64,000 bases of DNA from Methylomonas rapida (GTDB lineage: Bacteria; Pseudomonadota; Gammaproteobacteria; Methylococcales; Methylomonadaceae), in the NCBI RefSeq assembly GCF_024360925.2, contig NZ_CP113517.1:2604001-2668000 (forward strand). The letters run 5' to 3'. Shown here piece by piece: positions 27,230-36,183 of the stretch; within the stretch, counting starts at the first letter, position 1, and the number at the start of each line of letters is the position of its first letter. Under the pieces are notes generated by a model. The model saw only the letters and a program-made list of their open reading frames with translations. It was not told the origin of the DNA and made no database searches. A program made the position numbers and the translations under genes.

Positions 27230-29002
27230 CTACCTTTCCGTGCGCCTAAAGGGTTTGAACGGCGTACCCTCTTCCTTCAAACCCCAGTTAAAAAACTCGA
27301 TCACATTCAGCCGCAAGCCTTGAATCACGCCGCTCATCAAGCCCAACAAAAAATTGATGGTATGGCCGAGCAGCAGCACCAAAAACGCGAACACCAAACC
27401 GACCCCGGGCATGGCCTGATAGATGTCGGCGGCCATATGGTTGAATTCGATCGCCAGGGCCCCGCTGGCCAGGCCGAGCGCAAACAAGCGCAGATAGCTG
27501 AATATGTCGCCGAACGCGGCGGTAAATTTGGTCAAGCCGTGCAGGCCGTGCAGCAAGCGAGGCAGCGGTTTTTCGTAAGGGGACGAGAACAGTAGCACCA
27601 ACACGCCGCCTAAAGCCGCCAAACCGGCCGGCAGCATGGTCAAGCCTTCGAACCCAAACGAGGTGATCAACAAAAACAGCAAACCGGCACTGACGACCAA
27701 GGCCCAGCCGGTAGGTGCCAAAGCCTGCAGGCTTCCCTTGTAACGAAGCGCATCCATGACCGTAGCCAGCAAGATATGCAAGCAGCCGATGCACACCGAA
27801 ATTTTCATCATCCGGTTAGAATCGTTCATATCGAAAACAAAAAACCAATCCAATACCGAACCTTCGCGTGGCAACACGCCGAAATAGCTGCCAATCAGCA
27901 TGCCGTACAGCAGCGAACACAAAACGATGGCGGCGCACAGCGCCCGGAAACGGCGGCCTTTGGCGGATTCACCCATGCGCTTCCAGTAGAACCATAAGAC
28001 AGCACCCAAGATCAAGGCATAGCCCGCATCGGCCAAGATCATCGCGAAAAACCAGGCAAACGAAATGAAAACGACCGGCGACGGATCCCAAGTACGGTAA
28101 CCCGGCGTCATATAGAAATTCACCAAGTCTTCGCCGGCGGCCAGCCACGACGGATTGTCCAAGCAGGTCGGCGGCAGCTCATCCGGCTGGGCTGCTTGCA
28201 CATCGATATGAATGCCGCGCCGGCGGGCGTAGTCGCCAAGTTCGGCGATACGGGCGGTGGGCGCCCAACCTTGCAATGCAAACAGGCCGGAGCGCTTGAG
28301 GCTCAGTCGTTCGGCAGCCGCCAATGCTACTTTGTCTTCCGAGGCGGCAATATTGTCTCGCAGCAAGCCGTACCAACGGGTCAAGTAGGCCCGTTCGGCT
28401 TGCGCGTCTTCTATGGCCAGCTCCACGTCCTCCAGGCGCGCTTCCAAGTGCCGGCGCGACTGGGAACCGATACGGACGCGGCCTACCGGCATGCCTGCCG
28501 GCTCGCCGGCCGAGACTACGACCAGATAGTTATGCCGATGATCTTTTTTGACGATCTGATAGGTCAGCGGCAACTGCCTGACCAACGTCATCTCGCGATG
28601 CGGGACGACGTAAAACCATAAGCGCAAATCCCCCATGTCCGCCAAGGGCGAAAACTCGAAATCGCCCCAAGGCCGCATGTCCTGGATGCGTTTGAACAAA
28701 AAATCACGCTCGTCGGTCAGGGCTTGCAGGCGTTGGCGCACCTCCAGCACCTTGCGCTCGGTTTCCAGCGCATCGAAGCGGCTACTGTCGGACACCTGGC
28801 GTCTGCGCTGTGGACAATCGTGCAGAAACTGCAGAGCCTCGCGCGCGCCAGCAGGAACCGGCGCCAAGCCGTCTGTACCGTCCCCTTTCGCTGCCAAAGC
28901 TTGAATATGCAAACAGCCCAAATTCTGCAAATCTTCCAACAAAAGCGACCGGTCTTCGGCCATGCCGATGAAAGTCACCTTATCCAGACTGACTATGCTC
29001 AT
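27230..29002 (-). CDS. ntpI: V-type ATPase membrane stator subunit I
   Basis: 590 residues. The N-terminal cytoplasmic half (to about 290) is a helical arm starting SLDKVTFIGMAEDRSLLL. The C-terminal half is the membrane domain with about seven helices, including the channel helix region FGDIFSYLRLFALGLASGALA, which carries the conserved Arg of the ion half-channels. It forms the a-type subunit that meets the K ring. Its ATG overlaps the stop of subunit D by 4 bases. Somewhat short for the family (usually about 600-660), mostly in the arm. Confidence 0.93.
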   Translation of the reverse strand: MSIVSLDKVTFIGMAEDRSLLLEDLQNLGCLHIQALAAKGDGTDGLAPVPAGAREALQFLHDCPQRRRQVSDSSRFDALETERKVLEVRQRLQALTDERDFLFKRIQDMRPWGDFEFSPLADMGDLRLWFYVVPHREMTLVRQLPLTYQIVKKDHRHNYLVVVSAGEPAGMPVGRVRIGSQSRRHLEARLEDVELAIEDAQAERAYLTRWYGLLRDNIAASEDKVALAAAERLSLKRSGLFALQGWAPTARIAELGDYARRRGIHIDVQAAQPDELPPTCLDNPSWLAAGEDLVNFYMTPGYRTWDPSPVVFISFAWFFAMILADAGYALILGAVLWFYWKRMGESAKGRRFRALCAAIVLCSLLYGMLIGSYFGVLPREGSVLDWFFVFDMNDSNRMMKISVCIGCLHILLATVMDALRYKGSLQALAPTGWALVVSAGLLFLLITSFGFEGLTMLPAGLAALGGVLVLLFSSPYEKPLPRLLHGLHGLTKFTAAFGDIFSYLRLFALGLASGALAIEFNHMAADIYQAMPGVGLVFAFLVLLLGHTINFLLGLMSGVIQGLRLNVIEFFNWGLKEEGTPFKPFRRTER

Positions 29003-29622
29003 TCCGCCTGCTCCGTGAGCGCGCTGCGCTCGTGTAGTTGTTTCGACTTGGCCAGTTTCGAGGCCACCACGGCGGCGCGTTCGGTTTCACCGAGATAGAT
29101 GCGGATGCGCTGGATATGGGTATGCGCAGTCGGTATCAGGATTTTTTCGAACAAGTTGACCCGCTGCGTCACGCGCCGCAACTGCACGCGCAAAATCTCC
29201 AGGCGTTGCGCCGCGATTTCGGCGCGCAAGCGACTGGTTTTGGCGTCTTTCAGGCGCTGCACCAGAATGTCCAACCACGGCGGCGTCGCCAACGGCGAAT
29301 AGTCGGCCACCTGGCAATCCAACGCTTGCAACACCGGCAGCCTGACGCCGACGACGTTTTGCTCGCCCAAGCGATAGCCTTTGACGACGACCAAATCCCG
29401 CAAACGCAAACCCTCATCGGCCAGCATCGGTAATTCCTGGCCGATCCGCGTTTCCAAGGCCTCGCTCAACGCAAGCGCCTCGGCGTACTCTTCTTCGGCT
29501 TTTTGCGCCTCCAGCGTCAATTGCCGGCGTTTCAAGTCCAGCGACGGCAGCAGGCGCTTATACAGTTTCAACTGCTCCTGCTGCTCGTGCATCGCGTGCT
29601 TGCTGAGTTTCAGCTTGGCCAT
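28999..29622 (-). CDS. ntpD: V-type ATPase central stalk subunit D
   Basis: 207 residues, the rotor shaft. Two long helices form an antiparallel coiled coil: the N-terminal KLKLSKHAMHEQQEQLKLYKRLLPSLDLKRRQL and a C-terminal helix with RRVTQRVNLFEKILIPTAHTHIQRIRIYL, the most conserved segment of the family. The ribosome site GGGGAG overlaps the end of the subunit B gene, 6 bases upstream, consistent with coupled translation. Confidence 0.94.
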   Translation of the reverse strand: MAKLKLSKHAMHEQQEQLKLYKRLLPSLDLKRRQLTLEAQKAEEEYAEALALSEALETRIGQELPMLADEGLRLRDLVVVKGYRLGEQNVVGVRLPVLQALDCQVADYSPLATPPWLDILVQRLKDAKTSRLRAEIAAQRLEILRVQLRRVTQRVNLFEKILIPTAHTHIQRIRIYLGETERAAVVASKLAKSKQLHERSALTEQAE

Positions 29623-29628
29623 GGCGGC

Positions 29629-30972
29629 TTACTCCCCTGCCTCGGCGGCCAGTTGTTCGGGATAAAATTTATCGACGAGATTTTTTTTCATCAATAACTC
29701 GTCTTTGCTGAAGCATTCCGCCAAGGTCTGCCAGCATAAATCCAAGGCCTCGATCACCGGCAGCGAGACGGCTATGTCCATGAAACGCTGTTTGAACAAG
29801 CCACCGAATTTCAACAGCTTGTGGTCGAAAGGGGACAATTCGAAAGCCATCGCCTGTTTCTTTTGCGCTTCGACGGCACCGGAATAGAAGCGAATCATCG
29901 TATTCATGATTTGACCGTGATCTTCGCGCGTGGCCTTGCCGATCACGTGTTGTTTCAGACGCGACAGGGACCCGAACGGATCGATGATGCCGTCGTGCAG
30001 ATAAAACTGGCCTTCGGTGATGTAGCCGGTATTGTCCGGCACCGGGTGGGTGACGTCGTCGCCCGGCATAGTCGTGACGGTCAGTATCGTCACAGAACCG
30101 GCGCCCTTGAAATCGCAGGCCTTTTCATAACGTTGAGCGAACTGGGTATATAAATCGCCCATGTAGCCGCGCACCGCCGGAATCCTTTCCTGGGCGACGC
30201 CCAATTCTTTCATCGCATCGGCGTAGGCCGTCATGTCGGTCAACAACACCAACACGCGCTGGTTTTCCTCGACCGCCATTTTTTCGGCCACCGCCAAGGC
30301 CATGTCCGGAATCATCAGGCGTTCGACCAAGGGGTCGGACGCCTGGTTGACGAACATCACGGTGCGGTGAAAAACCCCGTGGCTTTCGAAAGCATCGCGG
30401 AAGAAATGGTAGTCGTCGAAAATCAAGCCCATGCCGCCGAATACCAGCACGTCGGCATTGGCCTGAAAACCTATCCGCGCCAATAATTCGTTATAAGGCT
30501 CCCCAGCCACCGAGAATATCGGAATCTTTTGACTTTCGACCAGGCAATTGAACAGGTCGATCATCGGCACCTTGGTTTCTATCATATGCGTCGGCATGAC
30601 GCGCATGGCCGGATTGACCGTAGGGCCCGCCACTTGAATCCGCGGATCGGTCTTGAGTTCCGGGCCGCCGTCGATAGGATCGCCGGAGCCACGAAAAATG
30701 CGCCCCAAGATGTTGGGCGAATACACCACATCCAAGCTACGCCCGAGAAAATTCACCGTAGCGCCGGTAGACAGGCCTTTGCCGCCGGAGAACACTTGCA
30801 AACTGACGATATCGCGATCGAGTTCGACGACTTTGGCCAACGACGACTCGCCATCGGTGTTCTCGACGATGGCCATCTCGCCGAAAGCCCTGCCCTTGGC
30901 GCGAACCCTAACGGTATCGCCGACGATCTCCAGTAAACGCGTATGCCGGGCGAGATTTTGGATTTGACTCAT
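29629..30972 (-). CDS. ntpB: V-type ATPase regulatory subunit B
   Basis: 447 residues, the non-catalytic head subunit. It lacks a P-loop, as expected, and carries FSVAGEPYNELLARIGFQA, LVLLTDMTAYADAMKELG (Walker B-like region) and GYMGDLYTQFAQRYEKA. It is the first gene of the ATPase operon; the promoter must lie in the 680-base gap upstream. The order that follows is D, I, K, E, DUF2764, A. No subunit F gene is seen anywhere in the operon. Confidence 0.95.
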   Translation of the reverse strand: MSQIQNLARHTRLLEIVGDTVRVRAKGRAFGEMAIVENTDGESSLAKVVELDRDIVSLQVFSGGKGLSTGATVNFLGRSLDVVYSPNILGRIFRGSGDPIDGGPELKTDPRIQVAGPTVNPAMRVMPTHMIETKVPMIDLFNCLVESQKIPIFSVAGEPYNELLARIGFQANADVLVFGGMGLIFDDYHFFRDAFESHGVFHRTVMFVNQASDPLVERLMIPDMALAVAEKMAVEENQRVLVLLTDMTAYADAMKELGVAQERIPAVRGYMGDLYTQFAQRYEKACDFKGAGSVTILTVTTMPGDDVTHPVPDNTGYITEGQFYLHDGIIDPFGSLSRLKQHVIGKATREDHGQIMNTMIRFYSGAVEAQKKQAMAFELSPFDHKLLKFGGLFKQRFMDIAVSLPVIEALDLCWQTLAECFSKDELLMKKNLVDKFYPEQLAAEAGE

Positions 30973-31652
30973 AGCCGTGTTTCCCCATTGTGTTTTCGCT
31001 TTACGTTGCGAGCCCTGATCGAATCAAATGCCAACTCTGCTTTGCGCTAGTTTCTTAAGCGCGCCAATGTGCGGCATAGATCAGTTGTCATTCGATCAGG
31101 TTTAACAACGCAGTAACCATGCCAGCCCAGCTCTAAGCAAAAAATACCGGACAAACAGTGAGTTACGAATAAGGGATAAATTGCTGATGGCTAACGCGAG
31201 CGGGCAAACCACGACATTTCGGTGATTCCCCGAGTTTCTACACTTGAAGTACAGGTAGATCGAATGAATCCAAGCTCAGATAACAGTCACTGCCATTAAG
31301 TTAAGGATTCCGCTAAAAATAACTTTCCGAAATGACTTTTCCCGCCAAACCGTTCGTGCTGAGCCCAGTCGAAGCATGAACGGTTTGGCGTGGTGGATGC
31401 TCGGATTTTCCCGCCCATCCTTCGACAAGCTCAGGACGAACGGGAAAATCCTTGTACCCTGAAACAGGGAAGTTATTTGTAACCATATCCTAAGTTACTG
31501 GGCAGGGCTGTGGAACACGAAAGGCTTGACGGGAAAAGCCATTTTGGGAATTTATTTTCGGCCAAATCCTAAGTTGCTCTCCTTTGTTGATAAGCATAGA
31601 ACTGATTCAAACATGACACCATGCAAAACCGATGCTTTAGTCATTTAACACC
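30973..31652. other. 680-bp gap upstream of the V-ATPase operon
   Basis: No gene is supported. It holds an imperfect inverted repeat of about 30 bases (arms near 31299-31329 and 31467-31496) enclosing two perfect hairpins of the TTCGACAAGCTCAGGACGAA type. The V-ATPase promoter should be within the first 200 bases next to 30972. Confidence 0.6.
31299..31496. repeat. Inverted-repeat element with two inner hairpins
   Basis: Outer arms: TTAAGGATTCCGCTAAAAAT... and the reverse complement of ...GTAACCATATCCTAAG. Inside are GCCAAACCGTTC/GAACGGTTTGGC (12-base-pair stem, 31343-31388) and GATTTTCCCG/CGGGAAAATC (31403-31450). A related arm, GAGGATATGGTCAAAAATAA, stands alone at 39660-39679. Confidence 0.6.
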
Positions 31653-32843
31653 TCATAACAAAATCCCGAGCAAGCGCTTAAGCAGATCTTCCAGCGAAAT
31701 CATCGTCAAGGTCAATGGCAGCAACGGCAGCAGAACTGCGATAGCGGTTTGCAGCACAGCGGTTTTACTGAACGGAAACAGTCGCATCGTTTGTATCACA
31801 TCAAAACTGCCTGCCAGGTCGTTCAAGGATTGAATATCACTGCTGCCGACCAATGATTCATCCGGCGAAGCACCGCCACGTAGCCATTTATCGTCAAATT
31901 CACGTACGTAGCGGTTCGCCAGTGCGCCATACTCGAGCAAGCCCCGCCGTTTTGCTTGCGCCAGGCGTGGGGCGAACACGCACAAGGGGCCAAACACGAG
32001 CAATAAGTAAAAAACCACGCCGACTGCGATCTCCGGCTTAAAGTCCAACAGTGTTTTGCCCTCATGGAAAATATGGTTGGCGATCAGGCCCGACAGCAAC
32101 ACACCTTGAGAAAGCAGTAACGGCATGAATGCCGCCGCACTGCCGCCGAGAAAACCGAGTCCCGCGGCGCGGTCGGGATGTGTCGGCACCAGATGTAGAT
32201 CCAGCCGGGAAACCTGCCACAGAAACCGCGCCCAGATGAAAATGCGAAAAAGCCAACGGGCTGATAGAAATTGAAAAACCGGAATACTGACGAAGGCGTA
32301 CCAATATCCCGCCAGAGAATATTGGCGATCCCCGTCCACGATGGTCGCGTACCAAGTCGCCGATTCCAGCGCCATCTGACTTGCCCAGAGATAATGCGTA
32401 GCCGTCAACACCAGGGCAATCAGCAATACCTCGATCAACACCGAATTGCGCAAACGCATCGCCGATGCAATTAGGGCTTGGAATGCCGGGTGAGCTTGTG
32501 GCGTAACGATTCTGCGTTCGATAAATTGCTGGATAGTCAGACGTATGCGCTGGTGAACTATCAACTCCGCGACCAACAGCAATGGCAAGGCCAATAGAAA
32601 ACGAAGATGTACGTCCACGTCATAAATAAAAGGGACTTTAATGGCTCCCCCTAGGGCTTGGCCAGCCAATGCCGAAAGCAACAACAATGGCAACCAGCAA
32701 ACCAGGGAAATGACGATGACTCTGCGCTTGACCAAATCCAGCGTATGGGTAGTTAGGTGCGCGCGAATGAAAAACTGATAAAGCGGGCCGCCCAGTACCA
32801 GCGAAAAATCATCGGGTATTTTGTATTCGGAATTGTTGCTCAT
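31653..32843 (-). CDS. Seven-helix integral membrane protein, unknown function
   Basis: 396 residues from the ATG at 32843; a longer frame reaches 32996 but adds an unlikely N-terminus. About seven membrane segments are seen (roughly residues 42-62, 78-96, 133-151, 181-200, 238-256, 272-292, 366-386), with a short cytoplasmic start EYKIPDDFSLVLGGPLYQFF and a hydrophilic loop RLDLHLVPTHPDRAAGLGFL before helix 5. I do not recognise a named family. It is downstream of the glycosidase gene (162-base gap) in the same direction and upstream of the V-ATPase operon. Confidence 0.75.
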   Translation of the reverse strand: MSNNSEYKIPDDFSLVLGGPLYQFFIRAHLTTHTLDLVKRRVIVISLVCWLPLLLLSALAGQALGGAIKVPFIYDVDVHLRFLLALPLLLVAELIVHQRIRLTIQQFIERRIVTPQAHPAFQALIASAMRLRNSVLIEVLLIALVLTATHYLWASQMALESATWYATIVDGDRQYSLAGYWYAFVSIPVFQFLSARWLFRIFIWARFLWQVSRLDLHLVPTHPDRAAGLGFLGGSAAAFMPLLLSQGVLLSGLIANHIFHEGKTLLDFKPEIAVGVVFYLLLVFGPLCVFAPRLAQAKRRGLLEYGALANRYVREFDDKWLRGGASPDESLVGSSDIQSLNDLAGSFDVIQTMRLFPFSKTAVLQTAIAVLLPLLPLTLTMISLEDLLKRLLGILL

Positions 32844-33005
32844 GGTTTTGGAAATTCGGTTTTCATGCCAATATCCTGGGTTCGCTTGGCAATCGAGCCC
32901 AGGTTCTTGCCGTGGTGTAAAGACATGCAATGCCGGAAAACACTGGACTTTGGCGAAACGATGGGCGGAAGCCCTTCCCGGTTTCCGTGTTTCCAAGGCT
33001 AGCTG

Positions 33006-35747
33006 TTATTTTCCTACCGTCTTCTTGATAGCCGCCATCTCGACATCTGCACCGCTCAAAACCTGTTCCGTTATATCACCCATAATCTGAATGATGCGGG
33101 CAATGCAACCCGTCCAGCCGGTCTGATGGCTGGCGCCAATGCCCGCCCCGTTATCACCGTGAAAATATTCGTAGAACAGCACTAGATCCTTCCAATAAGG
33201 ATCGTTTTGGAATTTTTCGGTACCCCCATAGACCGGCCGATGCCCGTTGCCATCGCGCAGAAAAATGTTGGTCAACCGCTTGCCCAGTTCCTGCTGAACC
33301 TCGAAAAGCGTCATTAACTGGCCGGACCTGGTCGGACATTCCACCTTGAACTGATCGCCAAAATAGGCATGCAGCCGCATCAGCGCGGTCAACAGCAAGA
33401 AATTGACCGGCATCCACACCGGTCCGCGCCAATTGGAGTTACCGCCGAACATGCCGGTATTGGAGTCTCCCGGCAGGTAATCCACACGGTATTCTTGTCC
33501 GTTATGATGAAAGATAAAAGGATGTTCCTGGTGATAACGAGACAGCGAGCGAATGCCATAAGGGCTCAAGAACTCGTTTTCATCCAGCATTCTCGCCAGT
33601 ACGCGGCGCAATTTGGCTTCATTGAATACCGACAACATGCGCCGCCCGGCGGCCCCCGGCTGGCTGGGCAAATGCATATTGGCGGTGAATTCGGGATGGC
33701 GGCGAAAAAAAGCCTGCGCGCGTTGGCAGAAATTGGGTAGCTTTTCCAGATCGGCTTCTTCGAAAATGGCTATTGCCGCCAGCGGCAGCAATCCGACCAT
33801 CGAGCGCACCTTCAAACGCGTCGCACTGCCATCCGGGAACCTCAAGACATCGTAGAAGAATCCATCCTCTTCGTCCCACATTTCGTCTTGCTGTTCACCC
33901 AGCCTGTCCATGGCCCCGGCTATCCACAGGGTATGCTCGAAAAATTTGCTGACGAATTCCTCGTACAAGGGATCGTGTAGCGCCAGTTCGACCGCAATCC
34001 GCAACATCTGCTGGCTGAAAAAGACCATCCAGGCCGTGCCGTCCGCCTGTTCCAGAAAGCCGCCGGTGGGTAGGGGCGAGCTGCGGTCGAACACGCCGAT
34101 GTTATCCAACCCCAAAAAGCCGCCCTCGAACACGTTGTTCCCATTGCGGTCCTTCCGGTTGAGCCACCAGGTGAAATTGACCAGCAGTTTGGAGAAGGCA
34201 TATTTGAGGAAATTGATATCCCCGTTGCCATCGTTGCGGGCTTTGTCCATCAGGTAGATCTGCATCGTGGCAAAGGCATGCACGGGCGGGTTCACGTCGC
34301 CGAAATTCCATTCGTAGGCCGGGATTTGACCATTGGGGTGCAGATAGTCGTTACGCAGCATCAAGTCCAGTTGCGATTTGGCAAAGTCCGAGTCCACGAT
34401 CGATAACGGCAGCATATGAAAAGCCAAATCCCAGGCCGCGAACCAGGGGTATTCCCACTTGTCCGGCATCGAGATGATGTCGTCGCAGCAAATGTGAAAC
34501 CATTCGCCGTTACGAATCCGATGGCGCTGCTCGGCACCCGACCAAGGGGTGACATGATGTTCCTCCAGCCACTTATCGACATCGTAATAGAAATATTGCT
34601 TTGACCATAGCATGCCGGCCAGGGCCTGGCGCATCAGATTGGCTCGATCCGGGTCGGTTTCCTCGATGATCGTTGGAATGATCTCGTGGTAAAAGGCGTC
34701 CGCTTCCTGTAAACGGGTTTTGAAAACAGCATCAAAACCTGAAAACGGCTCGCGGATCAGGGCGGACGCGATGCGGGTCAGGCGCAATTGGATGACTTGG
34801 GTTTCGCCTGCCCCCACTGTCAATTGATAGTGGGGGCAGGCTTTCGTGCCAGTCTGGGCCGGGTTGACGGCATCGAGTTGGCCGTGAATCAGATAGTCAT
34901 TGATACCGTCCTTGACGTAGGGGCTGGCGTTCTCTCCGGCGAACAGTCGGGCATTATTGGTTTCGTTCTCGGTAAACAGCAAAGGTGCGTCGCCGTCGCA
35001 GTACAAATAGTAGTCGTTCAGGAATTCCTGAAACAGCGGATCGGTGTGATGGGCATGAATGACGCTGCCGGCGGCGTTGTCGACTTTTCGCAGAATGGGT
35101 TTGCTGCCGCCATCGGCCCAGGACCAGGTATTGCGGAACCAGAGAGTCGGCAAGACATGCAATGTCGCTGTTTCAGGTCCGCGGTTGCTGACGCTGATTT
35201 TTATCAGCATATCTTCTGCATCGGCTTTGGCATATTCGACGAGCACATCGTAATAGCGATCGTCGTTGAAAATACCGGTATCCAGCAGCTCGTATTCCAA
35301 TTCGTCACGGCTGCAATTGCGGTTGGTATTGATCAGTTCTTCATAGGGGTAAGCCGCCTGCGGATACTTGTACAGGTACTTCATGTAGGAGTGCGTCGGC
35401 GTGCTGTCCAGATAAAAGTAATATTCCTTGACGTCCTCGCCGTGATTGCCTTCGCTATTGGTCAATCCAAACGCGCGTTCCTTGATGATCGGATCGTTGC
35501 CATTCCAAAGCGCCAACGCAAAACAAAGTATTTGATGGTCGTCTGAAATGCCGCCCAAGCCGTCCTCTCCCCAGCGATAAGCGCGTGAGCGCGCTTGGTC
35601 ATGGGTAAAATAATTCCAGGCATCACCGTTGTCGCTGTAGTCCTCGCGGACCGTGCCCCATTGCCGCTCGCTTAAATAAGGCCCCCATTTTTTCCAGGGA
35701 ACAGTCTGATCGCGGGCCTGTTGTAATCTTTCTTTTTCAATGACCAT
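33006..35747 (-). CDS. MGH1-type / GH63-like glycoside hydrolase
   Basis: 913 residues, no signal peptide, so cytosolic. The chain shows the (alpha/alpha)6-barrel family of mannosylglycerate hydrolase/GH63-like 'glucosidases': [21 protein letters not shown] at the start, [18 protein letters not shown] (acid residue region), [30 protein letters not shown] and the late [19 protein letters not shown] with the second acidic region nearby. AAGGA lies before the ATG. The substrate is probably a glucoside or mannoside compatible solute or an oligosaccharide; this cannot be decided. A 12-base-pair hairpin lies inside the gene at 34807-34840. Confidence 0.85.
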   Translation of the reverse strand: MVIEKERLQQARDQTVPWKKWGPYLSERQWGTVREDYSDNGDAWNYFTHDQARSRAYRWGEDGLGGISDDHQILCFALALWNGNDPIIKERAFGLTNSEGNHGEDVKEYYFYLDSTPTHSYMKYLYKYPQAAYPYEELINTNRNCSRDELEYELLDTGIFNDDRYYDVLVEYAKADAEDMLIKISVSNRGPETATLHVLPTLWFRNTWSWADGGSKPILRKVDNAAGSVIHAHHTDPLFQEFLNDYYLYCDGDAPLLFTENETNNARLFAGENASPYVKDGINDYLIHGQLDAVNPAQTGTKACPHYQLTVGAGETQVIQLRLTRIASALIREPFSGFDAVFKTRLQEADAFYHEIIPTIIEETDPDRANLMRQALAGMLWSKQYFYYDVDKWLEEHHVTPWSGAEQRHRIRNGEWFHICCDDIISMPDKWEYPWFAAWDLAFHMLPLSIVDSDFAKSQLDLMLRNDYLHPNGQIPAYEWNFGDVNPPVHAFATMQIYLMDKARNDGNGDINFLKYAFSKLLVNFTWWLNRKDRNGNNVFEGGFLGLDNIGVFDRSSPLPTGGFLEQADGTAWMVFFSQQMLRIAVELALHDPLYEEFVSKFFEHTLWIAGAMDRLGEQQDEMWDEEDGFFYDVLRFPDGSATRLKVRSMVGLLPLAAIAIFEEADLEKLPNFCQRAQAFFRRHPEFTANMHLPSQPGAAGRRMLSVFNEAKLRRVLARMLDENEFLSPYGIRSLSRYHQEHPFIFHHNGQEYRVDYLPGDSNTGMFGGNSNWRGPVWMPVNFLLLTALMRLHAYFGDQFKVECPTRSGQLMTLFEVQQELGKRLTNIFLRDGNGHRPVYGGTEKFQNDPYWKDLVLFYEYFHGDNGAGIGASHQTGWTGCIARIIQIMGDITEQVLSGADVEMAAIKKTVGK

Positions 35748-36183
35748 AAAAACATCCTTTTGCTTTTATTTATATGAGGGTTAAATCGGTAGCCATGCCT
35801 ACTATCTATGCTTTTAACGAAGCGGTGTACTCAATTTGCTTTACGATTCCAGGATTCGTTATCCTCGCGCGGTCAGTATTGCGGATTTCAAAACTTAGCT
35901 GAGCCTTGATGTTATTCCTACAGAAAACTTTCATTTGCCTGGGTGATGTCGAGCCTTCATGATCGTTACTCTGAAAGTAGCAAAATGTGAGGGTGCGGTT
36001 GCTTGTTGGACAGGCGACGGCGGCAAGGATGCCGCCGTCGAGCCTACATGGATGTATTCACGGCGGCCTGTCCGGCAAGCAACCTTACCCTGAAGACTAT
36101 TTTCATTTGCCGGGACGATGCCGAGTCTTCATGAGCGTTAGGTTAGATTTCATTTTCCTCAAATGTGACCGTGCTCATTGATA
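35748..36183. other. 436-bp gap upstream of the glycosidase gene
   Basis: It holds the 213-bp composite repeat copy B (35927-36139). The 180 bases next to the glycosidase start are the only room for its promoter; no sigma-54 (GG-N10-GC) box was found there by eye. No gene is supported. Confidence 0.6.
35927..36139 (-). repeat. 213-bp composite repeat, copy B
   Basis: Reverse-orientation partner of 19600-19812, same length, about eleven mismatches. It contains the palindromic core with ends GGTTGCTTGTTGGACAGGC and GCCTGTCCGGCAAGCAACC, flanked by ACTTTCATTTGCC... and ...TTCATGAGCGTT units. Confidence 0.85.

Noticed and set aside
35987..36181. Open reading frame starting MRVRLLVGQATAARMPP, with a near twin on the minus strand inside 19354-19752
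   Set aside because: Both frames lie wholly within or across the 213-bp repeat. Their likeness comes from the DNA repeat, not from protein conservation, and neither has a ribosome site.
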